Notes: generated by a model not told the origin, from the sequence alone. A stretch of DNA of 64,000 nucleotides from Pseudomonas sp. URMO17WK12:I11 (GCF_007677725.1 NZ_VEDF01000004.1:248001-312000); one strand, 5' to 3'; positions 46,133 to 59,497 are shown, counted from the first letter of the stretch. Numbers and translations are program-made.

Positions 46133-46621
46133 TCAGTGATTCATGTGCATGTGTTCATGACTGGCGCCCGCCTCGGCGTTGAGCGGTCGTACCTGGGCCT
46201 GTACTTGCACCGTTTCCTTGGCGCCCTGGGCATCTTCGATGGTCAGGGTCAGCGGCACTTCGTCGCCCTCCTTGACCTGTTCGGTCAGGCCCATGAGCAT
46301 CACGTGATAGCCATTCGGATCGAGGGTCACGGCCTTGCCAGCCGGCAGCTCGAGCGCCTTGACCTGCTGCATGCCCATCACATCGCCGTTCATGGTCATC
46401 TGGTGCACTTGCACGGTTTTGGCGATCGGCGATGCGACGTCGACCAGCTTGCTGTCGGTGCTGGCGGTGAGGATCATGAATGCCCCAGTGGAAGGCTGCT
46501 GCGGCACGCTGGCGCGTACCCAGGCACCGCTGACGGTGGTCTGCGCCAACGCCGGCAGGGCCAGGCCCAACAGGGCAACGGCGGCCAGGCCGCGCTTGAT
46601 CGGATGCAGTATAGAAGCCAT
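46133..46621 (-). CDS. Periplasmic copper chaperone PCu(A)C
   Basis: The 162-residue protein has a signal peptide (about residues 1–26, cleavage at ALA-QT). The PCu(A)C copper-binding pattern H-x-M ... M ... H-x-M is seen in VQVHQMTMNGDVMGM and NGYHVMLMGLTEQ. The His/Met-rich C-terminus (HEHMHMNH) adds possible Cu(I) ligands. PCu(A)C delivers Cu(I) to the CuA site of cytochrome oxidase with SCO. Its ATG overlaps the SCO stop (TAATG), so the two are coupled. Confidence 0.92.
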   Translation of the reverse strand: MASILHPIKRGLAAVALLGLALPALAQTTVSGAWVRASVPQQPSTGAFMILTASTDSKLVDVASPIAKTVQVHQMTMNGDVMGMQQVKALELPAGKAVTLDPNGYHVMLMGLTEQVKEGDEVPLTLTIEDAQGAKETVQVQAQVRPLNAEAGASHEHMHMNH

Positions 46622-47229
46622 TAGCAAATCTCCATCAGGGTGGCGAGGTCTTCGGCGCATTCCTTGGCAGTCAACGAGTGACCCAGGCTCAGGCGCAGCG
46701 TGCCGCGGGTATCGTAGACGTAGCTGGTGGACGAGTGAGAAATGGTGTAGGTGTCACCTGCTGGTACCTTCTCGTAGAACACCTTGAACTCACGAGCGAC
46801 CGCGTCGATTTCTTCCGGAGTACCGGTCAATGCGGTGAACGACGGGTCGAAAGCCTTGACATAGGCATCGAGCACTTCGGGCGTGTCGCGTTCCGGGTCC
46901 AGGGTGATGAATACCACCTGGAATATTTCGCGGTCGCGGCCCCGCAGCAGTTTCTTGATCTGCGCCGCACGCGCCAGCGTGGTCGGGCACACTGCCGGAC
47001 ACTGCGTGAAGCCGAAGAAGATCATCGGCATGGAGCCGTAGAAGCTCGACAAGGTGCGCACATTGCCTTGCGGGTCCTTGAGGCTGAACTTGCGCCCCAG
47101 GATCTCGTTGCTCATGTTCTTGCCGTACTTGAACTCAAGCCCGCGAGCTGGATTGCAGCCGGCCAGCAGGCCCAGCCCGAGCACGCCCATCCCGGCAACG
47201 ACCGCGCGCCGGGTCAGTAGATCAGTCAT
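46621..47229 (-). CDS. SCO1/SenC family copper-delivery lipoprotein
   Basis: The 202-residue protein has an N-terminal Arg-Arg pair and lipobox LLAGC (Cys25), anchoring it outside the inner membrane, and a thioredoxin fold. The SCO copper site is complete: Cys77 and Cys81 in QCPAVCP and His165 in TISHSSTSY. SCO proteins metallate or reduce the CuA centre of cytochrome c oxidase. The ATG at 47229 gives the lipoprotein signal directly; the frame is open further upstream. It is the first gene of the SCO–PCu(A)C pair. Confidence 0.92.
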   Translation of the reverse strand: MTDLLTRRAVVAGMGVLGLGLLAGCNPARGLEFKYGKNMSNEILGRKFSLKDPQGNVRTLSSFYGSMPMIFFGFTQCPAVCPTTLARAAQIKKLLRGRDREIFQVVFITLDPERDTPEVLDAYVKAFDPSFTALTGTPEEIDAVAREFKVFYEKVPAGDTYTISHSSTSYVYDTRGTLRLSLGHSLTAKECAEDLATLMEIC

Positions 47230-47423
47230 AAACCATCCTTTACAGGGAAGGTGCCGACCTCGGGGCGGGTCGGTCGAAAAACCGGGGCATTCTGGCATGA
47301 CGCTCCGGGGGCTTCTACCCGGCGGAGGCTCGATGGGCACGCAGCCCTGTAAACATGGGCTGCGGCCTGTTGTCGCAGGGGTTGAAACCGTAACACTTTG
47401 TTGCTAAGGCTTGCCGGCCAGCA

Positions 47424-48017
<594 letters not shown>

Positions 48018-48066
48018 TCACAGACTTGCGGCCAAGTGTACGCCAACCTGGCCGTTCGACAAAGTC

Positions 48067-49098
48067 CTAGTATTTGACTCGGGATAGTGCCAGGCCCTGG
48101 GAACGCTCACGCGGCGCGGTCAGCCAAGCGTGCAGGCGCCGGTACACACCACGCTCCAACCACTGGTAGCTGAACCAGGACATGAGGGCGATGGACGGCA
48201 CGCACAGGGCGAACACCCAGTACGGATTCAGGTGCAGGCGCTGGCTGGCGAACCAGCCGGCGTAGAGCACCAGCACGTGGATCAGGTAGACGGAATAGGA
48301 GCAGTCGCCCAAGGCCTTGAGCACATGATTGCCCTTGAAATAAGGCTCCAGTGCGATGAACGCCAGCACGATCATTGCGCTTGGCAGCCCCCAGTGCAGC
48401 AGGCGCTGGGACGCATCCAGGTGATAGATGGCGAAACTGGCGGCGCCCAGCAAGGCCAACGGCAGGAACAGCCCTTCGCGAATCAGCCCGCGGCGGTAGA
48501 TGACCCCCAGCCCGATGCCCAGCAGAAACTCGTAGATGATGCCGTTGTTGTAGAAATGGCTGAGCACGGTGCGCCCCAGCACCTCACTGACCAACAGCAA
48601 GGCAACGGTGACCAGCAGCAGGTGGTGGCGCTGGCGCACCATGAATGCCAAGCCGAACAACAGGTAGAAGAACATCTCGAAATTCAGTGTCCAACCGACG
48701 TTCAAGGTCGGGTACAAGCCATAGCCACCGGGGTTTTCCGCGGGGATGAACAGCAGTGATAGCAGCAGATGATGCCAGTCGAACACCTGATGCGGCATCG
48801 ATTGGCTGAAGCCAAGCAGCAACGCTGCCATCATCGCGGTGTAGAACCAATAGGCGGGCACAATGCGCAGTACCCTGTTGAGCAGGAACTGGCTCGGCTC
48901 GATGGGTTTGTCACGGGTCGAGAGGTAGATCACCAGCCCGCTGATGACGAAAAAGATATCGACGCCGACGGCGCCCCGATCAGTCAGCAGTTGGCCCACC
49001 GGGCCGGTGGCATGGAAATCGAAAAAAATCTGCATGAAGTGATGGCAGACCACCACCCAGGCGGCGAACGCGCGCAGCGCTTGGAGCGAATACAGCAT
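48067..49098 (-). CDS. Acyltransferase family 3 membrane protein
   Basis: The 343-residue protein has about ten membrane segments and the acyltransferase-3 signatures LQALRAFAAWVVVCHHF (His in the first segment), VDIFFVISGLVIYLSTRD and RVLRIVPAYW. These enzymes O-acetylate or succinylate surface polysaccharides, LPS or peptidoglycan. No polysaccharide cluster is nearby, so the target is unknown. The 174-base gap upstream holds no gene that I can support. Confidence 0.85.
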   Translation of the reverse strand: MLYSLQALRAFAAWVVVCHHFMQIFFDFHATGPVGQLLTDRGAVGVDIFFVISGLVIYLSTRDKPIEPSQFLLNRVLRIVPAYWFYTAMMAALLLGFSQSMPHQVFDWHHLLLSLLFIPAENPGGYGLYPTLNVGWTLNFEMFFYLLFGLAFMVRQRHHLLLVTVALLLVSEVLGRTVLSHFYNNGIIYEFLLGIGLGVIYRRGLIREGLFLPLALLGAASFAIYHLDASQRLLHWGLPSAMIVLAFIALEPYFKGNHVLKALGDCSYSVYLIHVLVLYAGWFASQRLHLNPYWVFALCVPSIALMSWFSYQWLERGVYRRLHAWLTAPRERSQGLALSRVKY

Positions 49099-49272
49099 GA
49101 AGTACCCTGCAATTGCCGGTGCATTGAGGCGCTGAGCGAATGCCTAGGCAGGCGCCTTGCGCGCACGCGCGGCGCAAGAACCGCGAGGGCCGCGACGCAG
49201 CCCCCTTGGCAATCGATCAGGACCACCCAGCACGTCCGACCGCAACGTATCCGGAAAGGTCAGCTGGCCCGA

Positions 49273-51573
49273 TCAGAGGTTCTCGTAGCGATTCATGTCC
49301 AGCACCCCGGACTCGACCGGCTCGGTTTCCTTGATGAAGGTGTTCAGGTCATGGAAGTACTGCCAGAACTGCGGGTGACTGCGGCGCACGCCCCACCGCA
49401 TGACGATGCGTTCGAACTTATCGGCGTCGTCCTTGGCATGCTCCATGTCCTCGACGAATTCCGGCACATCGCTAGCGGGTATGTTGAACATGAAATTCGG
49501 ATAGCTGCTCAGCACGCCGGGGTACAGTGTCAAGGTGTCCAGCCCCGGTTGGTAGCGATAATCCTCACCGAGCAAGAAGGCCACATTGCTGTGCGCGCGG
49601 TTGCGCAGCAGGCTGTAGACCTGGCGCTGCCCGCCCTCGCCCTCGATGCGCAGCATGGTTGCCTCGGGCAGTTGCTTGATGACCTTCAGGCCGGCAGCCG
49701 GACGCGACACCAAGCGGCTTAGAGACTGCTCGACGTTGCGGAACTGTTCGTTCATCTGTGGTCGTGAGCAGTAGGCACCCTTGCAGCGGTTGATCGGGTC
49801 TGGGGCAACGTTGAGGCTGGCGGTGCGCTGCAACAACTTGAGCCCGAAATCGCGTTCGGGGTTGCGCGGGTCGAGCGTGATGCCGCTGGGGGTGTCGCTG
49901 TCGATGTCTTCATAGTCCAGCCACATCTTCATCTTGCCACTGTTCTGGTACCAACTGCCCAGCACGTCCGAGCGTTGTTCAGCCGGCATCAGGCGCAGGA
50001 AATTGACCTCCGCCCCATTTCGAATAAGGTCGAAGTACAGGCGCGTCTGCAACTGGTGCGAGACGTTGCCGAAGACATCGAAATTGACCGCGAGCTGATA
50101 GTAGGTGCGCTCGAGCAACGGATAGTCGAACAGCCACATGGTCAACGGCACATCGCCGACCAGGCCTTTGGTCACCGAGGCGCTGTCGAAATGGCGGAAG
50201 ATGCTCAGCAAGGCGTTGTCATTGCCGGCCCATAGCGTCTCCCAACCGGGCGCCGGCATGTGCGCATAGGCGTCGCGGCGCAGCTCTTCATAGGCGTTGC
50301 GCTTGTCGCGGTAGGCATGCCAGAGGCTCAGCACACTGCCCACATCGTCGATCTGGCCCGGCATCGCCAGCAGTGGCGTGGCTTTGCCGCGGTAGTTGGC
50401 ATCGGTCACGTAGCGGTCGTAGGCAGGCTCCTGGAACAGCGCCCAGAAATTATCGCGGATCACGTCGGTGGCGATCTGCCCGCGGCACACCGGCCCACGG
50501 ATGAACGTGCGCACGAAGTACTCGGCGTTATCGAGCATGAACTGATAACGCGCCACCGCAGGGATCGCTTCGAATGTTTCGAACGGGTTGGCCCGGTGCC
50601 GCGGTCCATAGCCGGGCAGCGCCGTGGCATGCCAGTCGCCGGCGTAGAACAGCTGCTTGACCCGCTTGAGCTTCTGCGGCCCCATCGGGTAGGTGATATG
50701 GGTCTTGTGCACGATCACGCCCTGCACCGGGACCAGCCGATAGTAGAAATCGGTGCCAGGGGGGTCGTTGGGACGGCGGGTGGCGATCAGGTCGACCGGT
50801 TTGCCGCTCGGCGTGCGCGAGCGGACCCACTGGAAGAAGTGCCCCTGCTCGCCGCCGACAAAGTGGATGTGGGCCAGGAACAGATGTTCATACAGCCAAC
50901 GGCCGACCAACGCCTCGGTGGAACCAGGGCGATTGAGCAGCTCTTCCCATTCGGCGATCTGCTTGGCCTCGACGGCGCTCGGCTGAATCGGCTGGTACTC
51001 GACCGGCGCACCGGCGGCCAACCAATCGCGCAGGGTGGCGTATTCATGGTCGCTCAGGCCGGTCACCGCCAGCGGCATCCCCTCCTTGGGGTGGGCCCCG
51101 GCGTAGGCGTCGAATTCGTGGGGCAGCGGGCACATGTTGTTGCGTGCAATGCCCAGGACGATCTCGTCAGGCAATTTGGCGTTGGGCGTCAGCGGGGTCT
51201 TGTGCCCCAGCTCGAGCATGCGCGCCATCAATGCCGCCTGGCTGCCCTGGTTGTCGAGTACCGAATAAAAGCCTTTGTCACGCCACTGCGCTTCGGTCTG
51301 CGCGTCGTAGAACAAGCGCGTCGGCGCCACTGCCTTGCTGCGCTCACCCTGATACACCGGCACCTTGCTGGCGCCACGAACTGCGCCCTCGGGGCTGTCC
51401 AGCTTGAGCTGGCAAGCAGCATCGTTGCAGGCATGGCAGGCTACGCATTTCTCGGTGAAGATCGGCTGGATATCCCGGGTATAGGAGATGGCCGGGCTCG
51501 CCAGAGGGGCTTGTGCAGACGCCACGCCACTGATTAACAGCGCGAAGACGCTGACAAGATTACGAAGCACCAT
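49273..51573 (-). CDS. cti: Fatty acid cis/trans isomerase
   Basis: The 766-residue periplasmic enzyme has a signal peptide (cleavage near ASA-QA) and a c-type heme motif CVACH at Cys43–His47, as in Pseudomonas Cti. It isomerises cis-unsaturated phospholipid acyl chains to trans without energy input, rapidly rigidifying membranes under solvent or heat stress. The gene is divergent from metH, an arrangement known in P. putida. The distinctive RRPNDPPGTDFYYRLVPVQ and YLERTYYQL-like segments support the family. Confidence 0.93.
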   Translation of the reverse strand: MVLRNLVSVFALLISGVASAQAPLASPAISYTRDIQPIFTEKCVACHACNDAACQLKLDSPEGAVRGASKVPVYQGERSKAVAPTRLFYDAQTEAQWRDKGFYSVLDNQGSQAALMARMLELGHKTPLTPNAKLPDEIVLGIARNNMCPLPHEFDAYAGAHPKEGMPLAVTGLSDHEYATLRDWLAAGAPVEYQPIQPSAVEAKQIAEWEELLNRPGSTEALVGRWLYEHLFLAHIHFVGGEQGHFFQWVRSRTPSGKPVDLIATRRPNDPPGTDFYYRLVPVQGVIVHKTHITYPMGPQKLKRVKQLFYAGDWHATALPGYGPRHRANPFETFEAIPAVARYQFMLDNAEYFVRTFIRGPVCRGQIATDVIRDNFWALFQEPAYDRYVTDANYRGKATPLLAMPGQIDDVGSVLSLWHAYRDKRNAYEELRRDAYAHMPAPGWETLWAGNDNALLSIFRHFDSASVTKGLVGDVPLTMWLFDYPLLERTYYQLAVNFDVFGNVSHQLQTRLYFDLIRNGAEVNFLRLMPAEQRSDVLGSWYQNSGKMKMWLDYEDIDSDTPSGITLDPRNPERDFGLKLLQRTASLNVAPDPINRCKGAYCSRPQMNEQFRNVEQSLSRLVSRPAAGLKVIKQLPEATMLRIEGEGGQRQVYSLLRNRAHSNVAFLLGEDYRYQPGLDTLTLYPGVLSSYPNFMFNIPASDVPEFVEDMEHAKDDADKFERIVMRWGVRRSHPQFWQYFHDLNTFIKETEPVESGVLDMNRYENL

Positions 51574-51659
51574 GTGCGAGAAGTCCTGAGAATTGAAAAA
51601 AAAAGCCTGACGATATGCCGTCGTGTTAGCGAGCCCTGGCTATCGACGCCCAGCCAACA

Positions 51660-51672
51660 TGAACAGAATTCA
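51660..51672 (+). promoter_or_regulatory. MetR-type operator upstream of metH
   Basis: TGAA-CAGAA-TTCA exactly fits the MetR consensus TGAA-N5-TTCA. A possible −10 element TATGAT lies at 51712–51717, giving a start site near 51724 and placing the box about 58 bases upstream, a normal activator position. MetR with homocysteine activates metH in enterobacteria. The sequence match is direct; its use here is inferred. The same gap also serves cti. Confidence 0.55.
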
Positions 51673-51755
51673 TGCATATGGCCAGTGCACCTAAAAACCG
51701 CGCAGCTTTGTTATGATTCGGCACCTTCTGATATTCGCCCGACCAGGTAGTTCCT

Positions 51756-55463
<3,708 letters not shown>

Positions 55464-55464
55464 A

Positions 55465-55485
55465 TGGCTGAGGCCTGCTCAGCCA
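55465..55485 (+). terminator. Hairpin just after metH
   Basis: TGGCTGAG and CTCAGCCA form a perfect 8-base stem with a 5-base loop, starting one base after the metH stop. No U-tract follows, so it may trim or stabilise the 3' end rather than terminate fully; the DUF2970 gene follows 55 bases on. Confidence 0.45.
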
Positions 55486-55539
55486 GGGCGTGAATTGCCT
55501 ATACTGCTCCTGACCACCTGCAAGTGCTCAGGAGCGACC

Positions 55540-55758
55540 ATGGACGACCCCGACCAAGGCAAACCGCCGACCTTCTGGCAGATGCTGCACAGCGTACTGG
55601 CTGCCGCCCTGGGCGTGCAGAGCGGCAAGAACCGCGCCCGGGACTTCGGTCATGGCAAGGCCAGCCACTTCATCGCCATGGGCACGCTGTTCACCTTGGT
55701 GTTCATTGCCGTGTTGATCGGCTTGGCGCAGCTGGCCCTGCACCTGACGGCGCGCTGA
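55540..55758 (+). CDS. DUF2970 small membrane protein
   Basis: The 72-residue protein has an N-terminal TFWQMLHSVLAAALGVQSGKNRARDF motif, shown here only in part (WQMLHSVLAAALGVQ), and one C-terminal membrane segment (GTLFTLVFIAVLIGLAQLAL). That layout defines DUF2970, widespread in proteobacteria without known function. GGAG lies five bases before the ATG at 55540. Confidence 0.8.
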   Translation: MDDPDQGKPPTFWQMLHSVLAAALGVQSGKNRARDFGHGKASHFIAMGTLFTLVFIAVLIGLAQLALHLTAR

Positions 55759-55771
55759 CAAATTGCCTGGC

Positions 55772-55801
55772 AAACGAAAACGCCCACCGCAAGGGTAGGC
55801 G
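55772..55801 (-). terminator. Intrinsic terminator of the 37-residue ORF
   Basis: Read on the minus strand, a CGCCTACC/GGTGGGCG hairpin with one mismatch is followed by TTTTCGTTT. It lies 29 bases past the stop of the small minus-strand gene. Confidence 0.7.
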
Positions 55802-55829
55802 CATGGATTGCTGCAGGGTTCGGCTCAGG

Positions 55830-55943
55830 TCACTGATGGCTGACCCAATACACTGCCGTAACCACCACCAGGACGATCAGGCACAGGATCGCCCAGGCAT
55901 CGACGCTGCTGTCAGCTTTGCGGACCTTGGTTGAGTTTCCCAT
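55830..55943 (-). CDS. 37-residue single-span membrane protein
   Basis: The ORF encodes a 37-residue protein beginning MGNSTKVRKADSS, then one membrane segment (AWAILCLIVLVVVTAVYWV), ending SHQ. An AGAGG ribosome site lies about eight bases upstream and an intrinsic terminator follows, so this is a complete small transcription unit. Basic residues before the segment predict an inside N-terminus. No family is known to me; small membrane proteins of this type often modulate a larger partner. Confidence 0.75.
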   Translation of the reverse strand: MGNSTKVRKADSSVDAWAILCLIVLVVVTAVYWVSHQ

Positions 55944-56028
55944 TGCATTGCCTCTTGTAGTGGTTATGGGAATGCACTTCACAACCCGTAGTTAAGACCA
56001 GCAATGCCCTTCTCTCAAGCAAGGTCTT

Positions 56029-57105
56029 TCAATAGTCGACGGGTGACGTGAGAAACGGATACTGGTAGTCGGCCGGGCGTCCCTGGGCACTGTAGCGCCG
56101 GAAATCGACGCCATAGTCTTCGCGTTCCAGCAAAGCCAGCCAGCGCCGTGCGGTGGCCTGATCGATCGACTGCAGCACCGGCATGACGTGCTCGCGCTTA
56201 CCGTCGCGATTGATTTCGATACCGTTGGCATCGTCGTGCAACAGCACCATGGCCCAACCGCCCAGGGTGGTGTGTCCGCCCATCAACACCCCCAGGCGAC
56301 CATCGATACGCGCGCGCAGGGCCTCGGCTGAACTGTTGATGGCACTGAATACCACATCGCGACCTGGCCGGCGCCCTGCTTCTTCGAACGCCTGCATGGC
56401 CCCGAACGCCATCTGATCGTTCGCCGCCCACACCAGACGGATGTCGGGGTAGCGCTGCAGCAGCTGCTGCGCCTGCTCATAAGCTCGTTCGCGACTCCAG
56501 CCGCCATACACCACCTGGCGCAGGCGCACTTGCGGGTGATCGGCCAGCGCCCGGCGCATGCCCTCTTCGCGCAATTGCGAGGCCGGCGTGGTCTTGACGC
56601 CGGAGAATGCCACCAGGTCGATCGGCTCGTTATCACGTGGCAGCAACGCAATCATTTCCTTGAGCATGCGCAAGCCAGCCTGCTGGTCATTGGCGGTCAA
56701 GGTGCCGAGCAGCTGCCCATAGGTGCCGGGCTGGGCCTGGATGCTGCCGGCCTGGCTGGGGGTCAGGCCATTGTTTACCAGGAACAGCTTCACCCCCGTG
56801 CCCTGGGCCAGGCGCATGATCTGCGGCGCGACGTACTGCTCATTGACCAGCACCAGGTAGTCCGGCGGCTGCGGCCCGTTGAGCAGCGCCCGGGCTTGGC
56901 TCATCGCCAGCAGCGGATCACGCTGGCTGTACTCCACGCGCAGGGTCATGCCCAACTCGTCGGCAGCAGCGTGCATGAAGCGCGAATAGCTGGTCCAGAA
57001 GATTTCGTCGGACTGTCCAGGATTGAGGAACACCACCGAGGCGGCCTGGGCGCTGAGTGCCAACGGCAGACTCAGGCACAAGCTTTGGCACAGCGCCTTG
57101 AGCAT
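56029..57105 (-). CDS. Periplasmic sugar-binding-like protein (Peripla_BP_4 type)
   Basis: The 358-residue protein has a signal peptide (MLKALCQSLCLSLPLALSAQA) and the type I periplasmic-binding fold of ribose/xylose-binding proteins: VVFLNPGQSDEIFWTSYSRF, YLVLVNEQYVAPQ, RLVWAANDQMAFGAMQAFEEA and NSSAEALRARIDGRLGVLMGG. No ABC permease or ATPase is adjacent, so it may serve as the sensor for a histidine kinase or cyclase encoded elsewhere. The ATG at 57105 starts the signal peptide; one at 57150 adds an unlikely extension. Confidence 0.8.
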   Translation of the reverse strand: MLKALCQSLCLSLPLALSAQAASVVFLNPGQSDEIFWTSYSRFMHAAADELGMTLRVEYSQRDPLLAMSQARALLNGPQPPDYLVLVNEQYVAPQIMRLAQGTGVKLFLVNNGLTPSQAGSIQAQPGTYGQLLGTLTANDQQAGLRMLKEMIALLPRDNEPIDLVAFSGVKTTPASQLREEGMRRALADHPQVRLRQVVYGGWSRERAYEQAQQLLQRYPDIRLVWAANDQMAFGAMQAFEEAGRRPGRDVVFSAINSSAEALRARIDGRLGVLMGGHTTLGGWAMVLLHDDANGIEINRDGKREHVMPVLQSIDQATARRWLALLEREDYGVDFRRYSAQGRPADYQYPFLTSPVDY

Positions 57106-57318
57106 GCGAAAACACCCTTGCGACAAAGCGCTGAGTATAAACCCCTGCAAACATGGGGTAACAAATGCCAGTCAATCTCACTTAGTTCGTTTGGTTCTTT
57201 TCATATGCAAAAACATCACTTTAGCGCATAAACCCAACCTGCTATCGTTCCCCGGCTCCGAACCGGAGTGCGCGGCCGTGCGCGCGAATAGCTGCATGCA
57301 GCCTGAGACAGGACTTTT

Positions 57319-58971
57319 ATGTACGTATACGACGAGTACGATCAGCGGATCATCGAGGACCGCGTCAAGCAGTTCCGTGATCAGACCCGCCGCTACCTGG
57401 CCGGTGAGCTGAGCGAAGAAGAATTCCGCCCTCTGCGCTTGCAGAATGGCCTTTACATCCAGCGTTTCGCGCCGATGCTGCGGGTTGCCGTGCCCTACGG
57501 CCAGCTGAACGCGCGCCAGGTCCGCACCCTGGCCAAGATCGCCCGCGACTACGACAAGGGCTATGCCCACATTTCCACCCGCCAGAACGTGCAGTTCAAC
57601 TGGCCGGCCCTGGAAGATATCCCCGACATCCTTGCTGAGCTGGCCACCGTGCAGATGCACGCGATCCAAACTAGCGGCAACTGCCTGCGCAACACCACCA
57701 CCGACCAGTTCGCCGGCGTGGCCGCAGATGAAATCGTCGATCCGCGCCCGTGGTGTGAAATTGTCCGCCAGTGGACCACATTCCACCCTGAATTCGCCTA
57801 CCTGCCGCGCAAGTTCAAAATCGCCATCAACGGCTCGAAAGAAGACCGCGCAGCCATCGAAGTGCACGACATCGGCCTGGAGCCGGTGCGCAACGCTGCA
57901 GGCGAGCTGGGCTTCCGCGTATTGGTCGGCGGTGGCCTGGGCCGCACGCCAGTGGTCGGTTCGTTCATCAACGAGTTCCTGCCCTGGCAGGACCTGATCA
58001 GCTACCTGGACGCCATTCTGCGCGTGTACAACCGTTACGGTCGTCGTGACAACAAGTACAAGGCGCGGATCAAGATCCTGGTCAAGGCGTTGACGCCTGA
58101 AGTGTTCGCCGAGAAGGTCGAGGCCGAGATGGTCCACCTGCGCGGCGGCGCGACCACCCTGACCGAAGCCGAGGTCGAGCGCGTCTCGCGTCACTTCGTC
58201 GACCCGCAGTACCTGGCCCTGGAAAACGTCGACTACAGCGCCCAGGACGCCGAATTCCCAGGCTTCGCCCGCTGGCGCTCGCGTAACACCCGCGCCCACA
58301 AGCGCCCTGGCTATGTGGCCGTGACCCTTTCGCTCAAGCCGACCGGCGTGGCGCCTGGCGACCTCACCGACAAGCAACTCGATGCCGTGGCCGACCTCGC
58401 CGAGCGCTACAGCTTCGGCTACCTGCGCACCTCCCACGAACAGAACATCATCCTTGCCGATGTCGAGCAGCGCCAACTGCACGCCCTGTGGATGGAGCTG
58501 CGCGAAGGCGGCTTCGCCACCCCGAACATTGGTTTGCTGACCGATATCATCTGCTGCCCGGGCGGCGACTACTGCTCGCTGGCCAACGCCAAGTCGATCC
58601 CGATCGCCGAATCCATCCAGCGCCGGTTCGATGACCTGGACTACCTGTTCGACATCGGTGAGATCGACCTGAACATCTCGGGCTGCATGAACGCCTGCGG
58701 TCACCACCACGTCGGCCATATTGGCATTCTTGGGGTGGACAAGAAGGGTGAGGAGTTCTACCAGGTTTCGCTCGGTGGCAACGCCGCACGCGACGCCAGC
58801 CTGGGCAAGATCCTCGGGCCGTCGTTCGCCCAGGATGACATGGCCGATGTGATCGAGAAGCTGATCGCCGTGTACGTCGAGCGACGTACCGAGGAAGAGC
58901 GCTTCATCGACACCTACCAGCGTATTGGCATCGACCCCTTCAAGGAACGCGTCTATGCAGCGAATCATTAA
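57319..58971 (+). CDS. cysI: Sulfite reductase hemoprotein subunit (nitrite/sulfite reductase family)
   Basis: The 550-residue protein reduces sulfite to sulfide with siroheme and [4Fe-4S]. The cluster ligands are intact: Cys413-x5-Cys419 in CCPGGDYC and Cys456-x3-Cys460 in CMNACGH. N-terminal half motifs ISTRQNVQFNW and TSGNCLRNTT are typical of this ferredoxin-type or single-subunit form. DUF934 overlaps its 3' end. The 213-base leader contains an AT-rich stretch with a likely promoter near 57190–57230. Confidence 0.93.
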   Translation: MYVYDEYDQRIIEDRVKQFRDQTRRYLAGELSEEEFRPLRLQNGLYIQRFAPMLRVAVPYGQLNARQVRTLAKIARDYDKGYAHISTRQNVQFNWPALEDIPDILAELATVQMHAIQTSGNCLRNTTTDQFAGVAADEIVDPRPWCEIVRQWTTFHPEFAYLPRKFKIAINGSKEDRAAIEVHDIGLEPVRNAAGELGFRVLVGGGLGRTPVVGSFINEFLPWQDLISYLDAILRVYNRYGRRDNKYKARIKILVKALTPEVFAEKVEAEMVHLRGGATTLTEAEVERVSRHFVDPQYLALENVDYSAQDAEFPGFARWRSRNTRAHKRPGYVAVTLSLKPTGVAPGDLTDKQLDAVADLAERYSFGYLRTSHEQNIILADVEQRQLHALWMELREGGFATPNIGLLTDIICCPGGDYCSLANAKSIPIAESIQRRFDDLDYLFDIGEIDLNISGCMNACGHHHVGHIGILGVDKKGEEFYQVSLGGNAARDASLGKILGPSFAQDDMADVIEKLIAVYVERRTEEERFIDTYQRIGIDPFKERVYAANH

Positions 58972-59449
58972 GCACAACCAGATCGTCGACGAAACCTGGC
59001 ACCTGCTGCCCAAGGAAACCTCGTTCGACGAGCTGACCAACTGCGACGACTACATCGTTCCGCTGCAAATGTGGCGTGACCATGCTCATGTGCTCAAAGC
59101 GCGTGACGGCGGTCTGGGCGTATGGCTGGACAGCGATGAGCAAGCCGAGGAAATCGGTGACGACGTGCAGCACTTTCAGGTCATCGCCCTGAACTTCCCG
59201 GCGTTCACTGACGGCCGCAGCTACTCCAACGCCCGCCTGTTGCGTGACCGCTACGGCTTCAAGGGCGAGTTGCGCGCCATCGGCGACGTACTGCGTGACC
59301 AGCTGTTCTACATGGCCCGTTGCGGCTTCGACGCTTTCGCCGTGCGTGCCGACAAGGATCCGGAAGATGCCCTGCTGGGCCTGCAAGACTTCTCGGTTAC
59401 CTACCAGGCCGCCACCGACGAACCGCTGCCGCTGTTCCGCCGCCGCTGA
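58955..59449 (+). CDS. DUF934 protein, sulfite reduction partner
   Basis: The 164-residue protein is of the DUF934 family, consistently encoded beside cysI in proteobacteria and thought to help sulfite reduction, possibly in electron delivery. Recognisable stretches are WLDSDEQAEEIGDD, FPAFTDGRSYSNARLLRDRYGF and GELRAIGDVLRDQLFYMARCGF. Its ATG at 58955 lies inside the end of cysI (17-base overlap) with AGGAA upstream, so translation is coupled. Confidence 0.88.
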   Translation: MQRIIKHNQIVDETWHLLPKETSFDELTNCDDYIVPLQMWRDHAHVLKARDGGLGVWLDSDEQAEEIGDDVQHFQVIALNFPAFTDGRSYSNARLLRDRYGFKGELRAIGDVLRDQLFYMARCGFDAFAVRADKDPEDALLGLQDFSVTYQAATDEPLPLFRRR

Positions 59450-59466
59450 TCTTCAGCTGCGCTCCC

Positions 59467-59497
59467 ACGGCCCGCCCTTTGGCGGGCCGTTGCGTTT
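59467..59497 (+). terminator. Intrinsic terminator of cysI–DUF934 operon
   Basis: ACGGCCCGCC and GGCGGGCCGT form a perfect 10-base stem with a 4-base loop, followed by TGCGTTT, 17 bases after the DUF934 stop. Confidence 0.88.

Noticed and set aside
51574..51755. SAH or cobalamin riboswitch before metH
   Set aside because: No B12-box or SAH-type conserved elements are seen in the 182-base gap; only the MetR-like site and a possible −10 are visible.
57178..59040. Long minus-strand open frame opposite cysI
   Set aside because: Low-complexity translation, no ribosome site, and exact overlap with an intact cysI and DUF934 show it is an artefact of GC-rich codon use.
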